Positions 1-11,636 of a DNA stretch of 64,000 bases are shown here, in pieces; the first letter of the stretch is position 1, and the number at the start of each line of letters is the position of its first letter. The notes under the pieces are model-generated. The model was not told the origin of the DNA. It did not search any database and was given only the letters and a program-made list of their open reading frames with translations. The translations under genes and the position numbers were made by a program. Source of the stretch: Eonycteris spelaea (lineage: Eukaryota > Chordata > Mammalia > Chiroptera > Pteropodidae); assembly GCA_003508835.1 (NCBI GenBank), contig PUFA01000086.1, positions 1,302,001-1,366,000 of the forward strand. Reading direction: 5' to 3'.

Positions 1-694
1 GATATTTTTGTCTCAGTTATGCTGAAAAGTTTGTTTTAATTAGGCACTCATTACTTCTCAGCTTACCTAAGCTCTGTGGGATACTGTAGTCAGAGGAAAG
101 GAATGGAATCATCAAGAATATCTTCAGTGCTTTATTTTTGACTTCTGTTTGACCTTGGACTAGATAATACTCTTTTAAAAATAAGAATAATAACGCTTAA
201 CTGTCAGTATACATGGATCACATTAAATAAGGTACCCAAGGTGATGCCAAAGATGTGATGAGGTTAAACCCTTAACACATTTTTAGTTCAATGTCTACAC
301 CTTGGGGTTTAAGGGAAATGTTACATTGTAGCCAATTCTCTGTGAAGAGAGAGGTTTCCCTTTTGTATCAGTTGTCTATAATAAATCAGAGAATCTCATT
401 ATTTTTCTTTTGATTAAATGAAAATGATCCTCAAAGGTGATATAAACCATAGTTCAATTTTTGAATAAGGATTTAAAGCTTTTTCTTTTTCCTGCATATA
501 TGATTAAAAGTAAGATTACTTTTAATTATAAATATTTCTTACCTTTCTTAAACATTCTCGCCTTATAACAGTGGAGTGCCTTTCTTATCTGGCAGGTAAG
601 AATAAAAATTATCTATTTTTATGTGTTCCTTCTTTTTATGTAATAAAATAAAAAAATTGGGGGACCTTGGAAGGCCTGAAACTATAATGTATTA
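1..694. other. unassigned AT-rich DNA
   Basis: I see no gene, RNA or repeat that I can name here. It is AT-rich with short homopolymer runs only. Confidence 0.5.
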
Positions 695-890
695 TTTGAG
701 AACACAGACTTTCATCCAGACTGAATATATAAAACCATGACTCCACATGTTGGGAATCCTTCTGAGTTTGCTAATTTATAAAATGGGCACGATAATAATG
801 TCTTCCATAAAGAGTTTACTTGGATGACTGACTACATTCATGTAGGTAAAAATCTTAAAACAATATCTAGCATAAAATAAATTCTCCCTA
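695..890 (+). repeat. possible MIR SINE fragment
   Basis: The order of weak matches (a 'caga-ctt-cat-cagactg' part, then a 'ttataaaatggg..gataataatg' part, then an 'agtttact..gga' part) follows the body of a MIR, where the 'cctcatctgtaaaatgggga' core is diagnostic. The copy is very diverged and the ends are estimates. MIR is a tRNA-derived SINE common to mammals and no longer mobile. Confidence 0.4.
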
Positions 891-2839
891 ACAGCTATCA
901 TATATTGCAATGCAATAAAAGTTTATAATATTTAAATGAACTTCAGAAAAGTCACATATTTGTGCTTATTATGAATAACTTGGGGGGTGGAGAGAAAACA
1001 ATTTAAAATAACCAAATGACAAGGGATATATAAACTATCTTTTATGAATTTGTTAATTTGTCTCTATTGGACAATAGGTTGTTCTGAGGGAGCTCAAGTA
1101 AACACTCAGAGCTGGATGCCTAATGTTTTTGTGAGAAATGTTTTTTTTTATAATTAACACTGAAAGAGGAAGCAATGTTTTTGATTAAAAAAAAAAACAT
1201 TTTCATACATTTTTACTTGAAAAACTGATGGTTATCAAATAATCAAAATTGCCAATACTCTATGGGCTGTTTTTGATCTAAGAAAAAGCAAGGAGTTGAT
1301 ACAAGTAGTACCACTTTAGTGGCCAGGTGGGAAAGTGTAAGGTTTAATTTTGAGAGAGGGCCATCACTCACAGGCCCGGCAACTTCATGGAGGGCTGGGA
1401 GTTGTGCGAGCATCAGGAGGCACAGGCATTGACATTCAAACTTGAAGTACTGTCAATAATGGCTGCTATATGACTCATTCAAGCAGCTTGACACATACAG
1501 AGATGTGACAAAGAGAAATGAAGCAGAGGAAAATAAAAAAGATTGAAGCCACTTTGTAAAATCACACACACACATATGCACATGCACCACACGCACACTT
1601 GCACACACACAGTTTGTGAGCAATTGGAATTTGCCTTGAGAACATGGCCAAATCACTGGAAGCCTTAGAAAGAAGAATACTTTGAAGAAGGGCTGGGTGT
1701 TTCTAAAACCTCATTTAATTCACAGACCCAGGACATTTGTCTACATCTTTGTTCAGTAATTATTTAATTAACAAAGGATGCTGCAAATGTGAAAGAAGAT
1801 TTTTACAAAACTTGGCAGAAGCAATGGCAAATTCTCTTCTGATGCTATGAGTTACTAATAGTTTTTGTTGTCTAATGAATCTTCGGTAATGAGTGTTTTA
1901 TCTCCTGATGGTTTTAAGTCATGTTAGCAATCTTTTTCATAATTCCTTGTACTCATTAACAATAATTATTTTTATTAATTTATATTCTCAATGGATATTT
2001 TAAATTATAAATTGATCTTTTAATACACATTTATAAGAATACACACATACAGATATTTTTTAATAAAATGCTTTCATACTATTAATATTTTTATTCAAGT
2101 TCTTTTCTCATTTTAGGGTTACAGCTATCTCTGGGAAAGAGGTTATAAATTAAAATTCATTCTTAATATGTGCATAATAGTTTGCAGTGTTGTTAAGTTA
2201 AAGGTATTGCATCTTTCCCAACTTGTGAATATGGTGGCTCTTCCCGACAAGCAGTGATGAAAAATAACTCTCCTGTTATTATATTCTTATAGATGGTAAC
2301 ATCTCCTCTAGTGCCTTTCAGAAAAGCAATTTGAGATCAAATGATAGATGCATTTTAAATACTAATAAATTTCCCAGATTTTTTTTTTCTACTGGGCTGT
2401 TTGATTCTTTCCTATAAATTTGTAGGAGTACTTTGCTTATTATGGTTATTTTATGTTTTGAAATTCTCAGTATAAGCAATACAAGCTGGTTCAGGCTGAG
2501 CTAGGGCAAAAAAAGAATTTATTAGAGGATACTAGATAACTCAGCCAGTCATTGTGAGGGTAAGCAGTGAGGAAAAAATGCCCTAAATAATTTCACAGAA
2601 TTTTAACTGGTAAGAAAGCTACTGGGGAAAAAAACAAAACAAAACTAAATAAAAAACATAGCTACCCATCCCTTGTACACTATATGACTGACTGTCTTCA
2701 TATTTAAAGCTCGAAAATTAAGTTTGAGTGTATCTGGCTGGAGAGCTTAGGTCACATGTTTGTGGCATAGTTGAAAGAAAGGTTGAAACACAAGTATAGA
2801 GCATTTCCAATTCCTACAACTCCTAAATAGGAATATATC
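891..2839. other. unassigned AT-rich DNA with one CA-rich patch
   Basis: Apart from the CA-rich patch at 1563-1613 I see nothing to name. Open frames are short and have no recognisable protein features. Confidence 0.5.
1563..1613. repeat. imperfect CA-rich microsatellite
   Basis: Runs of (CA) are broken by TATG, TG and CG interruptions. A short frame over it on the minus strand reads as V/H/C-rich low-complexity peptide and is an artefact of this repeat. Confidence 0.85.
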
Positions 2840-4460
2840 ATATCGATAATTGGGAAAGAACTTCGCAGGCAGAAGAAATTACCAACGCAATGACCTCAAA
2901 GAAAGAACAAGCCTGGTATGTTTATCACATGACACGGCAAGCTGGAATGGGCAATGGGGAGGGTAAGCGAAGGAATGGGTTGAGGTCAGGTCAAATAGGG
3001 CTCAGTGGACCGTAACCGGTACTTTGTATTTTCTCGGAACTACAGGTAGAGCAATGCAGACCTCTGAGCAAAGAAGTGGCACTAACTGGCTTATATTTTG
3101 AAATGTTCATTCTGATCCTTACGTTGAAAATATACTGAAGGGGATAAGACAGAAAGTAGAAAAGGAGGAAGATGAAGCAGAATATTGGTGAAATAACTCA
3201 AAATGAGAGACGTAGCTTAAACTAGAGTAGTACAAGTGGACCTGGTGAGAGTGGTGGGATTGTGGCTATAACTGGAAGGTAGAGCCAGTATTACTCCCAA
3301 ATGGGTTAAATATGAGCATAAAGAAAGAAACACAGGTCAACAAGTTCACATTTTTGGTCTGAGCAATGGCGGGTCGACTCGTCATCAACTGGGATGGGCA
3401 AAACTATAAGAGATTGAGATGTATGTAGGTAGAGGGAAGCTGGCAATTCAGGTTTTGGAACTTTTAATTTTGAACTATATATTGAACATTCAAATGAAAA
3501 TGCAAATAGGAGTCTGAATTCAAGAAAGTGGTCTGAAACAGAGATATGAATGTGTGAGTTACTGGCCTTTTAAAAGGTACTTAAAGCCACAATAATTAAT
3601 GAGATCATTAAAAGAAGTAGCATAGTTACATAAGAGATGTCCAAGAACTTATACAAGGAGTATTCCAACATAAACAACTTGGGGGGAAGCAGATGAATTA
3701 CCAAAGGATACTGAGAGGGAATGACCAGGAAAGCGGGATTAAAATCAAAAGCGTTTGATATCTAGCTCAGGAAACACAAATGACAATTCTATGCAAATCA
3801 AAGTGTGCCCTTTCTGTATAGCACAGTTCTGTCATTTTCTGCAAAAGATCTGTAAAAACTACATTAATATACTATGGCCCTAAGGTAAATGACCCTCAGT
3901 GTTTTTGGTGTAAGCAGTAGAGGAAAATGAGTCAAGGTAGAGGAAGTATGTTAAATGTGCACAATAGGTTAGGGCTTCTAAGTATTCAGAACTGATTCAT
4001 GTGTTTAGTAACCTGAAAGATATGGTAACTTTAACAAAAATAATTTGGAGCCCTTGAAATAAAGGTCTAATTACTGTAAGCTTAAAAGATAATGAGAGGT
4101 AAGAATTAAAGATAGTGACACTTGACAATTAAGTCCAGGAATTTTGCTGGAAGGGAAGGCAGAGACATTGGTCAGTAGCTGACTGGAAAAGTTGTTTCAA
4201 AGGAGTAGGGCGGAGAATAATTGACCATGAATAGAGAGAAGAAAAAACTAAGAGAGCAATATTCTGTAGTAGATGAAAGAGAATGAGATCTAAGGCACTA
4301 ATGAAGGAGCTGGCTCTAGAGAGGGGAAAAATTATTCATTTATAGGATCGGTTGAGAAGAATATATGGAAATGGAAGAAGGGGGTAGAGGTGGTGATTGT
4401 AGACTGTGGATATTTTATTCTTTCCATAGTATAGTAAGAAGATAGGTCAGCAGAAGAAAA
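2840..4460 (+). repeat. long ancient A/G-rich interspersed repeat, family not named
   Basis: A purine-rich 1.6-kb block that resembles a widespread mammalian repeat with the recurring phrases 'ggcttggac..', 'tattttgaaggtagagcca' and 'caaggtttttggcctgagcaa'. Here 3230-3370 shows degraded forms of these in the same order. A second copy lies at 40480-41650 in the same orientation: both share 'tggcttggact/tagcttaaact', '..tttgaaagtagagtta/ctggaaggtagagcca' and related words. I recognise the family but cannot name it with confidence. It has no open frame. Ends are approximate. Confidence 0.5.
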
Positions 4461-5554
4461 TCAGAATGAGAAAGGAGAGCTCTCTGGCTAACATCCTTTT
4501 CAGATGCTTATTGTTTTTACTATTGCTACAAGAACTAACAGAATCTCAAGTATTCTCATACATCTTGGAGAACATATATATATTTTTTTTCCCTAGTGAA
4601 TGTTTAATATCACTAGCCTAGGCAATAGAAAATGTTCATTTTTAGTGAACTATCATCACAGTGCTACCTTTTAAGGTTTGCATCCCTCTCTGAACTTGGG
4701 TAGTGGTGCATGCTCCTAATTTGGTTCTTTCTCCCTATTAAAGGGAACCAATTATGATGAATTTTCCATACTTTGTCAATCAAATGGGCATTAATATATC
4801 CCTGTGATAAAATAATCACTGCTAATTTGGAGTATTAATGTCTCCTATCATTACTTGTATTGCTGCATTTTTCAGATGTGTTAACATTTGTCACTTGTGC
4901 TTTATTGGTGTTAAACTTCAGTGCAAATATCCATCTTAGTCCAACTCTACATCATCTCTTCCCTCATTTGCTGAACAAGGTGTTTGGACTACAAAGTAAG
5001 CATTCAGTTCTATGCCTTTTATATCTTCCCCTGCCTTGATATTATAGAGATAGTTTTCATAGTTTCAACTAATGTTAACAGTCTCAGTTGCCTTTGCTTT
5101 ATATAAGATAAATATGGTGAATCTGATGAAATAATTAATAAAATAATATATAGTAAACTACTGGATGATGGTCAGCACAAAACTTCCCCCCATGTTGATA
5201 GTCACTGAAGTATCAGTTGAGTTTCTATCCATTTTGTTTTTATTCTTGAATGATGATCTTTCCTGTCCTGAAGTATCACATTCAAGAAGCTACTCATAAG
5301 AAATAATTAAGGGTAATAGTGGTTATTCTCTTGCCTCAAGTGGACAGTTTTTATCTCCAAGTTTTAAAACTAATTCCCACCAACTTGTTGACTATAACAA
5401 GCTTTTTCTTTCCTCTTCAGTTACAATCTACAACCACTATGACTGAAATTGAAACATTATGACCAATCTTTGTCACTTTTTGGCACAGGATCACCACTGA
5501 GCTCTAAGTATATTCGCATGTAGTTATTTAAGCAAATATTACTCCTTTCACCAT
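4461..5554. other. unassigned DNA with a faint LINE-like patch
   Basis: Around 4795-4905 a short stretch ('attaatgtctcctatcattact..tattgctgc' and following) resembles the minus-strand L1 endonuclease region seen more clearly at 6500-6600. The match is too short to define an element. Nothing else is recognised. Confidence 0.35.
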
Positions 5555-5660
5555 CCACATTCTTGCCACCATTTGATACTACTTAATGTTAAAATTTCTG
5601 CCAATCTACTGGATATTTATATCTTGTTATTGTTTTATTTGGATTTTTCACACTATTAAC
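5555..5660 (-). mobile_element. possible old L1 ORF2 C-terminal fragment
   Basis: The plus strand shows 'cttgccaccatttgatact..' followed by 'aaaatttctgccaatctactgg', the antisense of the late ORF2 region of old mammalian L1 ('ttgccaacatttggta..ttttagccaatctg'). It is short and strongly decayed. It may belong with the L1 block at 5740-6665, which is in the same orientation. Confidence 0.4.
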
Positions 5661-5739
5661 TAGTTTTAGCCCTCATTTTATCCTTATTTCCCCCACATAA
5701 TCTACTAGATTAGATCTTTTCCTTAATAATATTTCAGTT

Positions 5740-6665
5740 CAGTGTATATTTACTCTTTATCCAATTCTTCTAGATTATCCAATTTGTTGGTAAATAATTG
5801 TTCATAGTAGTTTGCTAGATCCTTATTATTTCTGTGTTATTAGTTGTAATATCTCCTCTTTTATTTCTAATTTTATTCATTTGAGTCTTCCTTTAATTTT
5901 TTAGCGTAAAGTTTGCCATAATTTTCTTTTCAAAATACACCTCTTGACTTCATTGATCTTTTCTATTGCCTTTACAATATCTATTTCTGCTTTGATCTTT
6001 ATAATTTTCTTGCTTCTACTAATTTTGGGCTTAGTTCTTCTTTTTCTACTTCCTTGAGATATAAAGTTAGATTGCTTATTTGAGACCTTTCTTTTTTATT
6101 AATGCAAGCATAAATCTCTATAAACTTTCCTCTTAGAACTGCTTTATGTTGTAACTCACAAGTTTGGGTTGTTGTATTTCCATTTTAATTTGTCTCAAGA
6201 TATTTATAATACTATTTTGATTTCTTCTTTGACTTATTGGCATTCCAGGAGCCTGTTGTTTACACATATTTATGAATTTCCAGTTTTTCTCATATAATTA
6301 ATTTCTACTTTCATACCATGTGGGTGGTTTAATATAATTCATCTGAAGAATGTTCCATGTGCACTTGAGAATAATGTGTATTATACTGATGTTGGATGAA
6401 ATGTTCTATATATGTTCATTTAATCTAATGCGTAGTTTAAGTCCAATATTTCCTTATTGATATTCTGTCTGGGTGATCCATTCATTGTTGGAAATGAAGT
6501 ATTAACGTCTCCTACCATTATTGTATTGCTGCTGTCTATTTCTTTCTTCAGATCTGCTAATATTTGCTTTAAATATTTAGGTGTTCCAATGTTGGGGTGC
6601 ATAAATATTTACAATTGTTTTGTCCTCTTGATAGATTAACCTCTTTCTTATTACATGGTTATATA
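5740..6665 (-). mobile_element. old L1 fragment, ORF2 endonuclease to linker region
   Basis: Read on the minus strand this begins in the L1 ORF2 endonuclease domain and runs into the region before reverse transcriptase. It is truncated at both ends and full of stops and frameshifts. The plus-strand wording ('tgggtgatccattcattgttg', 'attccaggagcctgttgttta', 'ataaactttcctcttagaac') matches the familiar antisense of this part of old L1 elements. No target-site duplication was found. It is immobile. Confidence 0.85.
6420..6602 (-). pseudogene. L1 ORF2 endonuclease domain remnant
   Basis: A 60-codon open stretch encodes part of an L1-type apurinic endonuclease domain. It contains PNIGTPKYLKQIL and then IMVGDVNTSFPTM, matching the conserved 'APN(I/Y)GAPKY' and 'GDFNTPL' blocks. 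In functional L1 endonuclease the Asp and Asn of GDFN are active-site residues. Here F is replaced by V and P by S, so the motif is damaged although D and N remain. The frame breaks on both sides. It is a molecular fossil within the surrounding L1 fragment and not a working gene. Confidence 0.85.
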
Positions 6666-7683
6666 AATTGAAAACATCTCACTCACAATTTTTCATTTAC
6701 TTAACTTTTAGTTTTTTTCAGTTGGTATCCTTTATTGATAAGAAATCTTTTATTTTTATGTAGCCAAATTCACATGCTGTTTTCTTTTTGCCTTTTACCT
6801 AAGGAAACTTATTTAAGAAAATCTATATTAAATGTTATAAAATAACATGCTATCAACATCTTATAACATTTATGAAAACATTAATGTAAAAATCAATTCC
6901 ACTTTTTCATTTAGGTTGTAAATCCAAAAAAGATTTATTTTAATAGTGTCAAATAGATGATTTTATTTAATTTTTATTAATACATGTAATCATTTTTTTC
7001 TAAAATAATTTAAATAAAATAAACATTTTCCTATAAGTATGATGCCATCTGTATTATATATCATAATTATGGTTATGTATGGGTCTATTTTCTTAGCGCA
7101 CATTTTTATGTGTGTGCTAGTGCCAAAGATTTTAATCACTGAAGCTTTCAAATATGTCCTAATATCTGCTAAAGCATATTATATACTCCATTTCCTTTTC
7201 AGAATTACTTTGCTCTATGCGAATACTCATTTTTCCATGTACATTATAAAATTATCTTTTTCCCGAAAAGTCCTACTGATAATAAATCATGATTGGTTAT
7301 AGATTTGTTTGAGAAGAGTTGATGTTTTAATAACACTAAGGCTCTCAAACCATGAATAGATCATATCTTTCCATTTAATGAGAGAATTTTACACAATTTA
7401 ATATTCTTAAAAGTTTTTATAAATATATTTCCACATACAGTTAAGTTGAATTATACATAGTTTATCTTTTGTTGCCTTAAAGAATGCTAATTTTTGAAAT
7501 TATTATTATTATTATTCTTAATTATAAAAGAGTAATGATTTTAATATACTGATTTTGTATTTAGCTACCCTGCTGAGTTTAATTATGAGTTCCAATAGCC
7601 CTTTATTTACCTTGAATTTCTATGTAAATTAAAATAATATATGCATAAAACACCACCATTATCTTTCAAACAATAAATGAGAG
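6666..7683. other. unassigned very AT-rich DNA
   Basis: No element recognised. An 87-codon open frame at 7039-7302 has hydrophobic, low-complexity content and no recognisable domain, so I treat it as chance. Confidence 0.5.
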
Positions 7684-8091
7684 AAACAACAGTTTATTTT
7701 TACCAGCTGTGCTTGCAAAACTGAGACTAAGCTGCAGCCCTCAACCCCAACGCAGAGGGCTCATTCTCCCATACCCTCTGAAACTAAACACCATGGAGCC
7801 CCAGGTGAATCTGAGCAAAAACTACCAAAACTGTTGATAACACTGACAAGGACTGAAACTGGGGGTAGCGAGCATGATTAAATATCTATAAGAAAGTCAA
7901 AAGGCATTATTAAGGCTTTATAATAAGCAGAGATCTAAGAGGCTTAGATGCCACTTACTGGAATCCACAAAAAAGAACCTTCTTTGCAACAGGCTGAAGA
8001 GAGATCTTTATATAATAATTCTTCTTTCTGGAAAAAAAAGCAGAATACATTTCCATTAAAGCCCAGGCAGAAAAACAGTCCCTTAAACACC

Positions 8092-8319
8092 ATGAACAAC
8101 CAAGTGACAAGGCATCTCAGAAAGAAAAAGTAAAATCTCCAGAAAATAAGTTTATAGAAATAGAAATATGTGAATTAAATGGCAGAGAATTCAGATGGTA
8201 CTTCTGAAAAACTCAGAGAATTCCAAAATGAGTCATATCAACAATTTCAGGAATTGAAAAAACACCTAGATGAGCAGAGCAAGCTGATTGAAACCCTCAA
8301 AAAGAACAGAATAGATCAG

Positions 8320-8371
<52 letters not shown>

Positions 8372-9050
8372 CAAGAGTTGAAAAATGAAATAGCAAGCTT
8401 GGGAAATAGAGTTGGCCAAATGAAGGAAGGGATCAGTGATATCAAAGACAGAATCAGAAATAAATCAGAAGGAAGAAGAGAGTAACTGAAGAATAAAATA
8501 TAATGAAAGAAATTCAAGAACTAGCTGATACCATCAGGAGAAGAAATATAGAATTAATGGCATTATCAAAGGTGAGGAAAAGGAGCAGGGACTAGAAAGC
8601 ATTTTTAGACAAATAGTTGATGAGAATTTCCAAATCAAAGGAATGAGCTGAGCTTGGTTTTTAAGAAATCAATAGAACACCAATTATCCAACCCCAAAAG
8701 GCCTTCACCAAGACACATTGTATTATGTTGTCAAAATCAATGACAAAGAGAATTTTCAAGGCAGCCATGAGAAGAAAACGATAACTTATAAAGGAAAACT
8801 CTTAGATTATCCTCAGACTTCTCAGCGCAAACCTTACAAGCCAAAAAGGAATGGAATCAAATATTTAAACTATTAAGTGAAAGGAACTACCAGCCTAAAA
8901 TAATATCCACTAAGCTCTCCTTTATATATGAAGAGAAATTAAGACCTTTCCAGACATACAAAAATTGAGGAATTCTCTCTATGAGGCCTGCACTACAGGA
9001 AATACTGAAAGGGGTCAGCTCCCAAAACAAAATGACAAAAAAAAATAATC
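8092..9050 (+). pseudogene. L1 ORF1 (RNA-binding chaperone) remnant
   Basis: L1 ORF1p is a trimeric coiled-coil RNA chaperone that coats L1 RNA. The frame starts MNNQVTRH.. at 8092. Compared with the related minus-strand copy (start codon at 18286), one G is missing after 'atgaacaaccaa', which shifts the frame and gives a stop within 14 codons. Downstream, 8179-8330 encodes a charged heptad-like stretch (EKLREFQNESYQQFQELKKH) typical of the ORF1p coiled coil. It is then interrupted by an expanded AC microsatellite. Further RNA-recognition-like sequence continues with stops to about 9050. The end point is an estimate. Confidence 0.8.
8322..8369. repeat. (AC)24 microsatellite inside L1 ORF1
   Basis: Forty-eight bases of pure AC. 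The related L1 copy at about 18010-18025 has only a short ACACACA at the same ORF1 position, so the repeat probably grew from that seed after insertion. The 'HTHTHT' peptide reading over it is meaningless. Confidence 0.97.
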
Positions 9051-9433
9051 AAGAGAAACAGAGGAGTGCAACCCTTACTAAGAACAGGGCATTATAAGCT
9101 TAAATAATAAGAAGAGAATTGCTATAGCAAGATAGTAATGAATTCAGCATACATAGGGACAAATTGAGATAAATGACTGAAAAGGGGAGGATTCAAAGAT
9201 CCAAATTTGCAAAGAGGAATGGATATAAGCCCGACAGAAGAGGATGACTGTATATATATAACTATCCTTACATATTTGTAATGGTAACCACACACAAAGA
9301 TTCAGAACTGAAGTATATAACATAAAACAAGAAGAACAGAGGCAAAACCACAAAAGCCAACCAAAATAAAGAAAACAAAAACACAAGGACAAGGAAGCAA
9401 TGAAACACCAGCTACCAGAAAGCAAAAGATAAA

Positions 9434-11175
9434 ATGGCTATAAGAAGACCTCATATTTCAATAATCACCCTAAATGTAAATGGACTGAACTCACCAATAA
9501 AAAGACAGAGTTGCAGAATGGATCAAAACAAAACCCAACCATATGACACATCTCAGCTCCAAAGACAAATATAGACTCAAAGTGAAAGGGTGGAAAATGA
9601 TATTTCAAGCAAATGGCATTCAGAGAAAAGTGGGAGTAGCAGTACTAATATCAGACAAAAAGACTTCAAAATAAAAAAGGTAAAAAAGATACTGAGGGAC
9701 ACTTCATAATGATAAAGGGAATCATGCACCAAGAAGACATAACACTTATTAATATATCTATGCTCCCAATCAGGGAGCCCTGAAATATGTAAAGCAATTA
9801 CTAACAGAACTAAAGGGAGAAACAGACCAAAACACTATTGTAGTAGGGACCTAAATACCCACTGTTGGAGATGGACAGATCATCCAAACAGAAAATCAAT
9901 AAGGAAATAACATCCTTAAATGACACATTAGACCAACTGGACATAATTGACATTTACAGAGCCTTCCATCCCAAACAGCTGCTTATACATTCTTCTCTAG
10001 TGCACATGGAACATTCTCAAGATTGACCACATACTGGGACACAGAGATAGCCTCAACAAATATAAGAGGGTTGAAATCATACCAACCATATTCTCTGATC
10101 ATAATGCTTTGAAACTAGAGATCAACTGCAAAAAAAACAGGAAGAACCACAAATACATGGAGATTAAACAACATGCTACTGAAGAATAACTGGGTCAGAG
10201 AAGAAATAAAAAGAGAGATCAAGAGATACATAGAAATGAATGATAATGATAGTACAACATATCAAAACTTTTGGGACATGGCAAAAGCGTCATAAGAGGA
10301 AAGTTCATATCATTACAGGCCTATCTCCAAAAACAAGAAAGCCCAAATAAACAACCTAACTTCATCTTAAAAAACTAGAAAAGGAAGAACAAATGAAGCC
10401 TAAAGTCAGCAGAAGGAAAGAAATAATCAAAATTAGAGCAGAAATAAATGAAATTGAAAACAAAACAAAAAAAAAAATAATAGAAAAAATAAATGCAAAA
10501 AGAGCTGGTTCTTTGAGAAGGTTAATAAAATTGACAAACCTGGCTAGACTCACTAAAGAAAAAGAAAAGGACACAAATAACAAAATCAGGGATGAAAGAG
10601 GGAAAATTACAACTGACATTGCAGAAATACAAAGGATCATACAAGAATACTATGAAAAAGTATATAACACCAAATTTAATAACCTAGAAGAAATGGACCA
10701 GTACTTAGAAAAATACAACCTTCCTAGACTGAATCAAGAAGAACTGGAAATCTAAATAGACATCAGCAGTATGGAAATTGAAACAATCATCAAAAACCTA
10801 CCAAAAAGTAAAAGTCCAGGACCAGATGGCTTCACCAGTGAATTCTACCAAACATTCAAAGATTTAATACCTATTCTCCTCAAACTCTTCCAAAAAATTG
10901 AAGAGGAGGCAATACTTCCCAACTCATTTATGAGGCCAATATTACCCTGATACCAAAATCTGGGAAAGATAACACATAAAAAGAAAACTACAGACCAATA
11001 TCTCTCATGAATACAGATGCAAAATCCTAAATAAGATACTAACAAGCTGAATACAGTAACATATTAAAAAGATTATGCACAACGATCAAGTGAGCTTCAT
11101 CCCAAAGGCACAGGAATGGTTTAACATATGCAAATCAATTAATGTGATACACTACATAAACCAATTAAAATATAT
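9434..11175 (+). pseudogene. L1 ORF2 (endonuclease/reverse transcriptase) remnant
   Basis: ORF2p nicks target DNA and reverse-transcribes L1 RNA. The start codon at 9434 opens MAIRRPHIS and then LNVNGLNSPIKR, the conserved beginning of the endonuclease. A short deletion near 9545 removes the part that normally carries the catalytic Glu of the QET block, and the GDFN block near 9846 reads GT-stop. An open stretch at 10393-10755 (120 codons, Lys/Glu-rich) is the linker before reverse transcriptase. It is followed by [15 protein letters not shown] (about 10807-10851), a hallmark of LINE reverse transcriptase. The YxDD catalytic box and the C-terminus are absent because of the internal deletion near 11175. 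Confidence 0.9.
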
Positions 11176-11352
11176 CTCTTATATGTGGGATATAAAATTA
11201 AAAGCAACAAATGAACAGGACAAACAAACAGAAGATTCATGGACATGGACTATAGATAGTGGTTACCAGAGGGTAGGGGTGTTAAGAGGGTCAAAAATAG
11301 GGAGGGGGGAGGACGATAAATATATTAATGAAGGTAGATTCTACATCAATGA

Positions 11353-11487
11353 AAAGCTCAGTGGTTGCTTTCTCTGTAAGCCAGTTATGACTTAAAGAGG
11401 ATGCTACCATTGAGACATGTTCACAAATTTCAACAGGGGTGATGTGATCTCAGAGCATCTATCAAATGCTAAGCTGCAGTACCTAAC

Positions 11488-11526
<39 letters not shown>
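11353..11526 (+). other. hairpin-rich segment ending in A35, inside the L1 3' region
   Basis: About 139 nt precede a pure run of 35 A (11492-11526). Bases 11357-11414 fold into a strong hairpin: CTCAGTGGT pairs with ACCATTGAG, then GC with GC, TTCTCT with AGAGGA and TAAG with CTTA, around a 10-nt loop. A second hairpin is possible at 11434-11488, with AGCAT paired to ATGCT at its tip. Two hairpins of about 58 nt, a hinge and 'ACC' three bases before the A run are reminiscent of a reverse-transcribed H/ACA snoRNA, with ACC in place of ACA. However, no clean H box (ANANNA) is present and I do not recognise the RNA. It may instead be lineage-specific L1 3'UTR with an expanded A tract. Confidence 0.35.
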
Positions 11527-11530
<4 letters not shown>

Positions 11531-11636
11531 TGGAAGCATCTACTGTCAAGGGTAGCAAGTATGTACAGCCAATCAATATGACTTGGTTATATGTCAATTA
11601 TACTTCGATTTAAAATAAATAATAAAAAAGAATGCC

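Larger units (their letters stand above)
7684..11636 (+). mobile_element. 5'-truncated, internally deleted L1 (LINE-1)
   Basis: The start aligns with the middle of the 5'UTR of the L1 at 17107-19054: the words 'gaaacaacagtt.attttacca' and 'gagccccaggtgaatctgagc' occur in both, the latter with one change. Next come ORF1 (from about 8092), a purine-rich spacer, ORF2 (ATG at 9434) with endonuclease and the start of reverse transcriptase, and then an abrupt jump near 11168-11180 from the 'gatacactacataaacc' RT region to the 3' end sequence 'tatatgtgggatataaaa'. About the last half of ORF2 is therefore missing. The 3' end (11561-11636) has 'tatgtcaattatacttcg' and an AATAAA-rich tail. No target-site duplication was identified. 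Both ORFs are dead. Confidence 0.9.

Noticed and set aside
2840..4460. The purine-rich block considered as an exon cluster or long non-coding RNA gene.
   Set aside because: A second diverged copy in the same window and familiar repeat wording show it is an interspersed repeat.
7039..7302. An 87-codon hydrophobic open frame that could suggest a small membrane protein.
   Set aside because: AT-rich DNA readily gives Ile/Leu/Phe/Tyr-rich frames. No conserved motif, splice context or promoter was seen.
10362..10640. A 92-codon minus-strand hydrophobic open frame resembling a membrane protein.
   Set aside because: It is the antisense shadow of the Lys/Glu-rich L1 ORF2 linker on the plus strand.
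11357..11414. The strong 58-nt hairpin considered as a microRNA precursor.
   Set aside because: It sits in a repeat next to a poly(A) run. There is no evidence of conservation or expression, and retrocopied RNA or L1 3'UTR structure explains it more simply.
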